From Owenia fusiformis (Eukaryota; Annelida; Polychaeta; Sabellida; Oweniidae), in the NCBI GenBank assembly GCA_903813345.2, contig CAIIXF020000010.1, positions 3,341,169-3,405,168 on the forward strand: 64,000 bases of DNA. Reading direction: 5' to 3'. Shown piece after piece: positions 12,301 through 24,300 of the stretch (the stretch's first letter is position 1; each line of letters starts with the position of its first letter). Position numbers and translations under genes: made by a program. The notes beneath the pieces were generated by a model. It was given only the letters and a program-made list of their open reading frames with translations. It did no database searches and was not told the origin of the DNA.

Positions 12301-15300
12301 ATTACTTCCTTAGCAACTTACTCAGCTACTAACTCAGGTACTTACTCAGCTACTTACTCAGCTACCTACTCAGCTTTTTACTCAGTTACTTACTCAGCTA
12401 CTTACTCAACTACTACTAAGGTACTTACTCAGCTAATTACTCAGTTACTTACTCAGCTCTTTACTGATCTATCTAGGTCAAATAAATCTGGAGTCTTAAA
12501 TTGAACTTGTTCAATTTCACAAATCTAGTTCTTCTTATTATTCTTTTTCTAAACCAGTTTTCTCAATAACCATAAGGTTTTCAGTAAAGTCAGTCATTTG
12601 GTCAATTTAGGTTCAGAATCTCGTTCCTCGGAAATTGGGTCAAATTTTTATCTAGGTCAAAGGTCAAGAACTAGGTCAAATCCAGTACTTTGTCACTTTA
12701 TTCGATTTTCTCGGTCGTCCTTCAATATTTTCGATCCGGGTTTTTTTCATTGTGTTCCTCATAAAAAAGTAGGAAATCTAGGGTCGATTTAGTTTTTCGA
12801 TATCTCAAACCGATTTCGAGATATCAGTGTCCGAAAACGAGGTCCAAAAAAAAGTTCTCCGAATCAAATGTCTAGGATATTAGTCTTATGGGATATTATC
12901 TCAGGATTCCGAATCTGAAAACCAAATTCGGATCGGACTACCGGTTCGGAAGTTATGGCGCTTTGAAAGCTCAAAAATCGCTAAATTTGGTGCCCATGTT
13001 AAGTCAATGGGAAAAAGATTTTTTTGAAGTGAAAAATACGAAATATAGACTGAGTTCAGCTAAATATAATGAAAGCTTTTAAAAGAATGGGACCTCAAAA
13101 GCCATCTAGCTTCAAAATTTGGACACCAAAATGCCTAGGTCAAAATCTAGGTCAAATTCAAAGTTTTTCCTTACTTTTGCTATTCTGACACTACAGATTG
13201 ATTATATTCTTCGAAATTTTGTATACATGTAGCCAAGAGTGCGGTAATAGTGTTAGCCTTTTGCCGTCAGAAAATATTTTGCCCCATTTTTGAGATATGG
13301 TGTCCGAAAAGTAGGTCAAAATAAAAAATTCTCCAAATTTAACGTGTGAGTTATGAACTAAGTATAGAATTTTCTCAGGAATCCGAATCTGCAAACCGAA
13401 TTTTGATCCGACTTCCAGTTCGGAAGTTATGACATTTTGAAAGCTCAAAAATCGCTAAATTTGGTGCCCCATGTTATGTCAATGGGAAAAAAGATTTTTT
13501 TGAAGTGTAAAATACGAGATATAGACTAAGTACAGCTTAAAATAATGAAAGCCTATTAAAGAAGGGAACCTCGAAGGCTACCTAATTTCAAAATTTGGAC
13601 ACCAAAATCCCTTGGTCAAAATCTAGGTCAAATTCATAGTTTATCCTTATTTTTGCGATTCTGACACTACACTTTAATTATATTCCTCGAAATTGTGTAT
13701 ACATGTAGCCAAGAGTGTGCTTATAGCGTTAGCCTTTTGCCGTCAGAAAGTATTTTGACCCACTTTTGAGATACGGTGTCCGAAAAGTAGGTCAAAATAA
13801 AAAGTTCTCCAAATTTAACGTTTGAGTTATGAGTTAAGAACAGAATTTTCTCAGAAATCCGAATCTGCAAACAAAATTTCGATTTGATTTCCGGTTCCGA
13901 AGTTATGGCGTGTCCGAAAAGTAGGTCAAAATAAAAATTCGCCAAATTTAACGTATGAGTTATGAATTAGGGGTAGAATTTTGTCAGAAATCCGAATCTG
14001 CAAATCAAATCTCGATCCGACTTCCGGTTCGGAAGTTATGGCGTTTTGAAATTTCAAGAAAAATCGATCTGATCGTATCCTGATAGAAAGTCAAAAGAGA
14101 AGAAAATATTGAAAAATGCATCCATCCTTCCTTTCTGATCCTATCCTATCCTTCCTATCTACCCTTGCTTCGTATCCTCTCCTTCCTATCCTTCTTATAC
14201 TATCCCTTCTTCCTATTCTATTCTATCCTTCTTTCCTATTCTATCCTATCGTTCCTTCCTATTCTATCCTATCGTTCCTTCCTTTTTCATCCATCCATCC
14301 ATCCATCTTTTGCTGGATGACTTAGCTTATTTTGGATGACTTGGCTTATTATGGATGACTCGGCTAAAAAAAAGTCTAGATCTGGAGTCTGAAATTGAAC
14401 TCGTTCAATTTCCAAAATCTAGTTTATTTTACATTTTTCTGTACAATATTGTTTAATCTGTTCCTTGTTTGTTATAGCTGCTCAATATTTTTCATCAAAT
14501 CTATGTCACAATGTTGGCAGAATCACAACAAATTAGCCTTGAATTCAACAGTATAAGAACCTATGTACAAATAATACAAAAGCAGGTCGTGTTGGTGATG
14601 TTAGAGTTAACTTTGATTTGTTATTTTCCAGGTTTTGCCATAGCTACATTATTCATAGGTTTCCTTATAAGGATGGTGGCTGCATTTGTTGCTGTAACTT
14701 GTGCCCCATTCTCTTGGAAGGAGAAATTCTTTTTGCCATTTGCCTGGTTCCCAAAGGCCACAGTACAGGTAAACATTACCCTGAGGCACATAGTCTTGTA
14801 GTATTATGCTCTGAAAAGGACACATCAAAGGTCCCTAACCAGGGAGGAAGGGGTGGCCTAAAAATCTTTCAAAATCATGCAGTTTTTCACCATTCTGAGC
14901 ACTTTTAAAGTGATTTTGGGCCAAAATGGTCAAATGTGAACTCCCCTGGAATTTTCTTGGCAAAAAGCTGGCTAAGAGTATGTAAATATACATTAGGGAA
15001 TGTATTCAGGAGAAATAGATATACAGTTTTGAAGGTGATTAGATCTTAATGACCATCTGAAATATGAACCAGGTGTTATGTTACTTTTCAATACATACTG
15101 AAATAATGAGTGGATCGAGTTGCCTTCTGGCCTTAAGGATAATGCCTATGTCATACCAGGTTATGTAATAAGCACTGTTCATATCACTATGGATCGAATT
15201 GCCTTCTTGCCTTAAAGGGTGACGCATATCGTTTAGCAAATCGAACGCTCGTTTCTGGTGTTGCTCACCGTTTAGTATAAAAGGCCCGATCCCGGAATAA

Positions 15301-18300
15301 TACTCAAGGGTTCACAGGTTCGAGATCGTTGTGTCAACACCTCTAACTGTTATATAGCATAAGTATATTATAGATCGTCACATATTTATAAAACGGTGAT
15401 TTTTATTTTGACAAATCAATTCCATATTTATGGGTGAAGTTTCAGGATCTTCTATTTGTGTATAATAAGGAAAAATCGACATCTAAATTTCCCCATAAAG
15501 TAATAGCACAAAGCTTGGTATATGAAATATCCTACAAATGAAACAAAGCAGTTCTAATACAAGGATTTATATTGGCTGTTGTACATATTCTTTGAACGCA
15601 ATCACTCTATGGATAATGTTTTCAAAATCAATATAAACGGATTACTTTATCTCAAAGACAATTTCAATAAACTGGATTTTACAGAACTCCCCTTATTTTT
15701 TTAAAATGGACTGATCCAGTCAATTCGCCTGGAGCCGCCATATTGTTTTTTATACGGGATGCTTATCGGAACCCTTTAAGGCCAATGCTAATCATTCTCC
15801 AAGACACTACTTAAGCAAATTGACAGGTTCTTTTAATCAAAGTATTTTTTTAAGACGTGTAACAGTCAAAGAAGTTAAAAAAATCATTGACAATTTAAAA
15901 GATTCAGCAGCAGGATATGATGAGATTAAGCCAATAACGGTTAAGAATTCAAATGACATGTTCATTCCTCCTTTACTTCATTTGACCAATCTTTCTCTTT
16001 CAACTGGTGTCTTTCCAGATCAATTGAAAATAGCCAAAATAATTCCAATTTACAAAAAGAATGACCAAAGGTACTTCAATAATTACAGGCCAATATCACT
16101 TTTATCAGTTTTTTCTAAAATATTTGAGAAAATTATGTATAATAGAGTTGTTGAGTTTATTGAAAAATTCAAAATTATCTGTGTCAATCAGTTCGGATTT
16201 AGAAGGAATCGATCTACTTGCCTAGCTATTTTAACTTTCTTAGAAAATCTAAGGAAAGCTATGGAGAATAAACATTACAGCTTAGGGATCTTTCTGGACT
16301 TAAGCAAAGCTTTTGATACGGTTGATCATGATATACTACTTACTAAACTGAATTTTTATGGCTTCCATAGATCCTTGGACTGGTTCAAAAGTTATCTCAG
16401 TAACAGGAAGCAAACTACTTTTTTTGACCATGAGTACTCTAGTATGAAAACAATACAATGTGGTGTCCCTCAGGGATCTATTTTAGGTCCTGTACTCTTC
16501 ATCCTTTACATTAATGACCTAATCTCGACTAGCAATTTATTCAAATATGTAATTTTTGCCGATGATACAAATATCCTATGCTCTGACAAAAATATTCATA
16601 CTTTAATTGACAAAGTTAATAATGAACTAAAAACTGTTGATGATTGGTTCTGTGCAAACAAGCTCTCATTGAACATTGATAAAACAAACTTTATGGTTTT
16701 TACAACTTCCCAAAACAGGGTACCAGATAATATTTTAATCAAAATAAGAGACTCTAACATTACTCGTGTTTTTTCAACAAACTTCCTTAGTGTTATAATT
16801 GACCAAAATTTAAATTGGAAGGAACATATTCGTAAAATTGGATTAAAAGTTTCAAAAACCATAGGTATTCTTTTTCGAATAAAACATAAACTTAACCTGA
16901 AATCATTAATGAATATCTACTACTCACTTATTTACTCACACTTACAATATTGCATCCCAGTCTGGGGTGGGACAGGAAAGACATGCATTGATATTTTATT
17001 AAAGTTACAGAAAAGGTTTGTCCGTTTAGCTACTAATAGTGAATATAATAAAGCACCATCATCACCTCTATTTCAAACATTAAACATATTGAAGATAAAT
17101 GATATTTATAAACTCAATGTTCTCACCTTTACTTATAAATGCATCACGCGACCAGACAATTTTCCTAATGATTTATTTTGTAATTATTTTCAAGTAAATC
17201 AACACATACATGACCACAATACAAGACAGACGGACAACCTACATATTTTCAAATTTAGAACCAACTATGGCAAAAGAAGCATTAAGACTCAAGGGGGAAT
17301 AATCTGGAATTCAATTCCAGATTACATCAAAAATTCCAAAAGCTTTTTGACTTTAAAGCAAACTTTCAAAAGACATGTAATCGGTCTCTATGATTAGTAC
17401 TCTGTACTACCTTTAAACAGGTGCACCTTTATTTATTTATTCGTTTATCTATCTTACACCATTCAAATGTTATTTTATCCTTAATAATTAGACTGTTTAC
17501 CAGTTTGGCTTTCATACCATATCTTATATTTTGACTTCATATATTGTAATATCAATAATAAATGTACCTTTAAATGAAAAATTTCTCATGATTTATAATG
17601 TAATAATATGCTACAAATATTTTAGCTTGTGATAAACAATACACTCTCTGGAGTGTCTTTTATCAGTTTTATGTAAATGTGTTTATATGATTTTAATAAA
17701 TAAAAAAAGAAAGAAAAAAGAAATGCCTATGTCATACCAGGTTATGTTATAAGCACTGTTCATATCACTATGGATCGAATTGCCTTCTTGCCTTCTTGCC
17801 TTATAAGCACTGTTCATATCACTATGGATCGAATTGCCTTCTTGCCTTAAGGCCAATGCCTATGTCATACCAGGTTATGTTATAAGCACTGTTCATATCA
17901 CTATTGCCTTAAGGCTTATGCCTATGTCATACCAGGACAGTAACCAGGTTATGTTATAAGCACTGTTCATATAACTATTGCATTGTCATAATTAGACTCC
18001 AGATTGAAAATCTGGAGTCTATTGTTTTTGCCTGTTTTCTTATTATTCTTTTTTCTTCCTCCTCACCAAATTTCTCGTCAACTATAACAACTTACTTAAT
18101 CCAACTTACATGGTTAACTAACGACTGTATCCGGCTTTCTGGGAAATTAGGTCAAATTTTTATCTAGGTCAAAGGTCAAGAACTAGGTCAAATCTTACAT
18201 TTTCAACATTTTTCATCATATCTTCGTCAATATTCTTCGTAACTCCTAAATCTTTTTTTCATCATGTAGCTTAGAAAGAGCTCTTTCATAAGTGTGCCAA

Positions 18301-21300
18301 CAGATTTTTGATTACTCTTACCGATTTTGGGATATGGCGTCCGGAAAGTAGGTCAGACAAGAAATTCTCCAAATTCAACATATGAGTTATGGAATAAGTG
18401 TAGAATGATCTCAGGAATCCAAATCTGCAAACCAAATTTCGATTCGGAAGTTATGGCATTTTGAAAGCTCAAAAATCGCTAAATTTGGTGCCCATGTTAA
18501 GTCAATGGGAAAAAGGATTTTTTTGAAGTGAAAAATACGACATATAGACTGAGTTCAGCTAAATATAATGAAAGCTTTTAAAAGAAGGGGACCTCAAAAG
18601 CCATCTAGCTTGAAAATTTGGACACCAAAATGCCTAGGTCAAAATCTAGGTCAAATTCATAGTTTTTCCTTATTTTTGCGATTCTGACATTACACTTTAA
18701 TTATATTCTTCGAAATTGTGTATACATGTAGCCAAGATTGTGCTAATAGTGTTAGCCTTTTGCCGTGAGAAAGTATTTTGACCCACTTTTGAGATATGGT
18801 GTCCGAAAAGTAGGTCAAAATAAAAAGTTTTCCAAATTTAACGTATGAGTTATGAATTAAGGGTAGAATTTTCTCAGGAATCCAAATCTGCAAACCAAAT
18901 TTCGATCCGACTTCCCGTTCGGAAGTTATGGCATTTTGAAAGCTAAAAAACGCTAAATTTGGTGCCCCATGTTAGTCAATGGGAAAAAAGATTTTTTTGA
19001 AGTGTAAAATACTAAATATAGACTGAATACAGCTTGAGATAATGAAAGCCTATAAACGAAGGGGACCTCAAAAGCTACCTAGCTTTAAAATTTGGACACC
19101 AAAACGCCTAGGTCAAAATCTAGGTCAAATTTATAGTTTTAACTTATTTTTGCGATTTTGACACTACACTTTAATTATTTGCTTCCAAATTTTGTAGACA
19201 GGTAGCAAAAAGTGTGTTAATAGTGTTAGCCTTTTGCCGTCAAAAAGTATTTTGACCCACTTTTGAGATATAGTGTCCGAAAAGTAGGTCAACATGAAAG
19301 GTTCTCCAAATTTAACGTATGAGTTATGAATTAAGGGTAAACTTTTCTCAGGAATCTGAATCTGCAAATTAAATTTCAATCCAACACCCAATTTAGAAGA
19401 AATGGCGTTTTGAAAAGTTAAAAAATTGCTATTTTGATATCCTATGTTATGTCAATAGGGCAGCAGAAGATTACAAATTTTAAATATACGAGATACTGAC
19501 AGAATGAAAATACAATTAATGGAAGCCTATCATAGAATAGGTCCTCAAAAGCTACCTTAATTCAACATTTGGACACTGAAAAGCCTAGGTCAAGAACTGG
19601 GTCAAATCATACATTTCTAACATAATGTCAATTATCTTTGTCACTATTTGTCGTTATTCCTTTATCTTTTTTCATCATGTAGCTTAAAGACAGCCCTTTC
19701 ACTATTGTTCTGTCTTTTTTTGATTACTTTTACCGATTTTGAGGAATGGCGTCCGGAAAGTAGGTCAACACAAAAAGATCTCAAAATTCAATGTATGAGT
19801 TATGACACAAGCGTAGAATTTTCTCAGAAATCCGAATCTGCAAACCAAATTTCGATCCAACTTCTGGTTAGATAGTTACAGCGGTTTGAAATCTCGAAAA
19901 GTCGATATTATTATGTCCCCATGTTAAGCCAATGGAGTCGAAGATAACCTACTTAAGAGTTGTCTGAATGTCTATATTCTAGATGACTCAGCTTATTCTG
20001 AATGTCTCAGCTTACAGTATTTGGATGACTCAGCTTAAAAAAAGTGTGAAATCTGGAGTCTTAAATTGAACTTGTTCAATTTACATGTCTAGTTATTTGT
20101 GCTACATAAGGCACAGTTGCCAAGCAACAATTGATCAGTAGGGCCCAGTAGGGAAATTGACCATTGATGAGGTTATAAAAATAAACTGGAGACTTACATG
20201 TCTTAGAGTACAGTGTTCAGGGTGTCAAAAAATATAATTTCACAGATCTACAGCTGATTCTTAGTAGTTGGTGTGACCACCAATTGCTACTCAAACAGCA
20301 GCTTTTCTGGACGGATATGATGTCAATAAGAATTCAGATAAAAGTGTAGCATTGCAATTTGCATAATCCTCTAAGCACTTTCCTCACATTCTTCAGAAAT
20401 ACATCCTCACTGTATCTTTTTTCAAGAGGCTCTTCGTCCATCAGTTCCTATACCCTCTTTTTCAGAACTGAACCCATATGTTCAGTGCAGTTGAAATCTG
20501 GGCTAATTCTTTCATATTCCACTTTCTGAAGATTTGACCTTTAATCATTCATGAGTGTTGCAAGATGTGGATTGAATATGACACCCACCTTTTAATCCAG
20601 GTGTACCTGCAAAGGAATGAATATTTAGAGCAAATCTTGTAATGCTCATAAACAAATATGGCGTCGGACGTGATTGTGAACGGCTCCGGAATATCGGATC
20701 TAGACCCATGTATGGAACGTCTCTTGGCCCAATGTGAGGCTATTCCTCGATATGAAATAGCAGAGAATCTAAATATGGATTATGATGATGCTGCTCTCGT
20801 CGAAGGGCGTGAAATATTGTTTAAAATGGCAATGAAAAAATTGGACTCTAAATGTGAGGAAATATACGGACCAACTTCTGCCCGGGGATCTGAGCAAACG
20901 TTGGAGTTGAAACTAAAGAAGCGCACTGGTGACAGTAAGAAGATAAGTGTATGTAATGATATATATGAACTATACATTTATGTGAGAAACTTAGTGACTG
21001 ATTTTCCACGGTGTGTACTTGGATCTTCAAGTAAAATTCCCGAACTTGTAACCCTTTCAAGTCAAAGACAGATCCGTCCAAATATCGTGATTCAACCCTC
21101 CCTCTTGGACCTTTCTGCTAAGGTTACTGAACTTTCTATGGATTTACGTAAGATGAGTTCCGAAAATGAGAAGATAAAGAATGATTTACAGAGTAAAATA
21201 AAGAGACTGGAATGTGAGGTTACAACACTAAAGGAAAAAGTGGGACAACTGCAAGGTAGAACATGTACGCATAATCTAGCCAATAAAGCTAACGCTTCTG

Positions 21301-24300
21301 TGCAGGCCGGTGTTACAAGCAATGACTTCGAAAATAATTCGATTATTTCTGAGCCAGTAAACCCGCAAGCTTCGAATCAATTGGTATTAAGGCCACGATG
21401 TCAACAAACCATTGTAACTAATACTACTCAGCCCTGTCGGATGCCAAATGCGAACTCGCGCATTAGAAAAACATCTGAGGTCACTAAGACCTTGATTGGT
21501 AATTGTGACTCACATTCTGTGCCCTTATCAACACCAGATATAACTGCTAATATACCGCAAGCAGTAGGGGTCGATTCGAACGCGAATGAAAAACAAGATG
21601 GCGATATAGCGCAAACCACATCGGAATCACATGATAGGGTTGTAAATGATGCATTGCGCAACGTAGACGCTCAGCTTCTAAATCAAGATAAGAATGATCA
21701 TTTATCTAGTGACCTCCCCGAAAATGATTGGTCAAAAGTGACATCAAAACGACGGAAGAGACATTTAACGGCACCTGCTGTCAATACGACAGTCGTGGAA
21801 ACTACGCCGATATCCTATGCTAATGTGGTCTCAAATTCGAAACCCAAATTATCAACGAATGCAAGGAATCAGCTGATTAACAAGGCAAATTCTACGTTGA
21901 AACCTGCTCGCTCACTTCGAGGTGTTTCTGCTGTTAAACATGTAACACTTTATGTTGAGAACATAGCAAAGGATAGATGCGAGTCAGATAACGACATCAT
22001 ATTACAAATAAAAGACCATGCCACCTCGCATAACATATGTATTAACAAATGCTGGGTTGTAACAAATAAATTCAACAATAATCGTGTCGGGTGTAAGATT
22101 ACTGTTCCTGTGACCTCTTTAAACAAAGCACTCGATCCGAACACATGGCCTGATCCAATCCATTGCAGGAAGTGGGAGTATAATCGTAAGAAAAATACGA
22201 GATCGTACCGGTCTTTCAAGAGAGACGTAGACGGACAAGACAGTGATGACCGAATATCTCATAACAATGACAGTATTGACTATGAAGACATATATGAATC
22301 TACAAATGAGTACTTTAGGAAATCTGTATGGGAAATGGATGGCAATAACTTTGTATTCAATGACAAGTATGAGTCTTAAGTCCTTAACTATTACAGCTTG
22401 GAATGCCAATGGTCTAAGTGCCTCATCCCCGTATCTCAAAACGTTATTGTCCATTTCTGATATCATGTGTTTGAGTGAACATTGGTTGTACGAAAGTGCT
22501 CTAGACAAACTAAATAACTTTGATCCACTTTTTGACTGTTATTCAGTGAGCAGTAAAACACTAGACTCACTTGACCAAGGACATCAGATAGGCAATGGAG
22601 GAGTCGCCATCATGTGGAGGCGATCTCTCTCTAAACAGATTTTCCCGCAAAAGAAACTAAGTTCAAGTGATAGATTTCTTGTTGTTAAGTTTGTACAACC
22701 AAATGCACGGTCTATTTACATAATATCTGTATATATGCCACAGCGCAATTGTAAAAACTATGTTTTTTCAGAGGTCTTAGATGAGCTTGAAGGTGTTGTA
22801 TCAGCATTGAAAGATGACGGCGATATTGTAATCATCGGTGACTTTAATGTTAATTTAGGGCGTCATTATGGCGTCAGAGGATCTGGTGTGATAAGTAGGA
22901 ATGGTGTTATGTTAAGTAACATGGCGTTGAGATGTAATTTAGTAATTTCTGATTTAACTGAAAAATGCTCAGGCCCAGAGTATACCTACTATAGAGAAAA
23001 TGTTGGAAAGTCTTACATTGATCATTGTTTAATTTCTGAAAACTGTAATGTTGTGCATGCTAAAATTCTAGAAGAAGATTTTTTGAATAATTCAGATCAT
23101 TTACCCTTGCAGGTTGCTATTGAATCATGTCTTACAACGCCAATCACTACTCCCTGTAACGTAAGTGCCAATATCACCAAACCAGCGTGGAACAAGATTG
23201 ATATGAGGGACCTGATCGAAAACTATACCAGTGTAGTGGATGACCGTTTGACACCTTTGATGGAGCAAGTGAATAATATGAAAGGGTTAATGACACCCAA
23301 TGACATAGACAATATTTTTGATAGAATAACTGAATTACTTAAGACTATAGCAGATCGAGCTATTCCTAAGTCACGCTACAGAAAGCATCTTAAACCTTAT
23401 TGGTCACAAGTTCTGAAAGTTTTGTCGAATGATAAGAAATCAGCGTTCCGTATATGGAAACAACAAGGAAGACCTAGAGATCCAGGAAATGATGCTTGGA
23501 TATGTTATAAGACAGCAAAGCGTGACTTTCGTAGAGAATTAAGAAGAGCTGAAGTAGCGTATGAAATTGAATGCCAGAATGAAATTGATGGTGCTTCAGA
23601 TATCAGTATGAAACGATTTTGGTACCTAGTTAAGCAACGCAGAAGGAAAAGTGGTACATCATCAGCAATTAGAAGTGACACAGGTGAAATTTTAACTGAG
23701 GATCAAGCGATAAGGAGTGAGTGGATGGACTATTTCAGTCGACTTTTATCCCCTACAAATGATGACAGCTATGACTCGGATCATGAGCAGTATGTTTCCA
23801 AGAGAGTAGACGAAATGGTACTTGAGAGCGTGTTTAATGATGATAATTCTTTTGCTGAACCTATAAGTGTTGAGGAAATGGAGAAGCTAATTAGCACCCT
23901 GACAAAGAACAAAGCTACAGGGTGGGATGGGATAAGCGCAGAACACATTCAACATGGAGGTAGGGTTCTGCTCCAGTTGCTTACAGAGCTATTTAACCAA
24001 ATTATTAAGGTAGAATATATTCCTGAGAGTTTTAAGCTTGGACTATTAGTTCCTATATTTAAAGGAGGAAACAAAGATAACCTTGATAAGGACAACCACA
24101 GAGGCATCACCTTGATAGTTGCATACATGAAAATCTTAGAAAAGCTAATGGTTACAAGAAGTGAAAATGTTAAGTTATCCGAAAAGATCTCAGATTTGCA
24201 AGCCGCAAATAAGAAACATACATCCTGCCTTCATACATCCTTCTTAGCAAGAGAAGCTATTAGTCATGGACTGGAAAATGGTGAGGACGTTATTGTTGTG

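Noticed and set aside
15290-15345. tRNA or SINE B-box-like AGGTTCGAGATC
   Set aside because: No A box at the right distance and no cloverleaf can be folded; a single motif is not enough.
8769-19391. Repeated minus-strand frames of 67-85 codons that begin MSFQN-ITSE and look like a small protein family (8769, 9924, 10966, 13191, 18690, 19164)
   Set aside because: They lie in the 475-bp satellite monomers and are alike because the DNA is. Ends vary, there are frame breaks, and no promoter or codon signal supports them.
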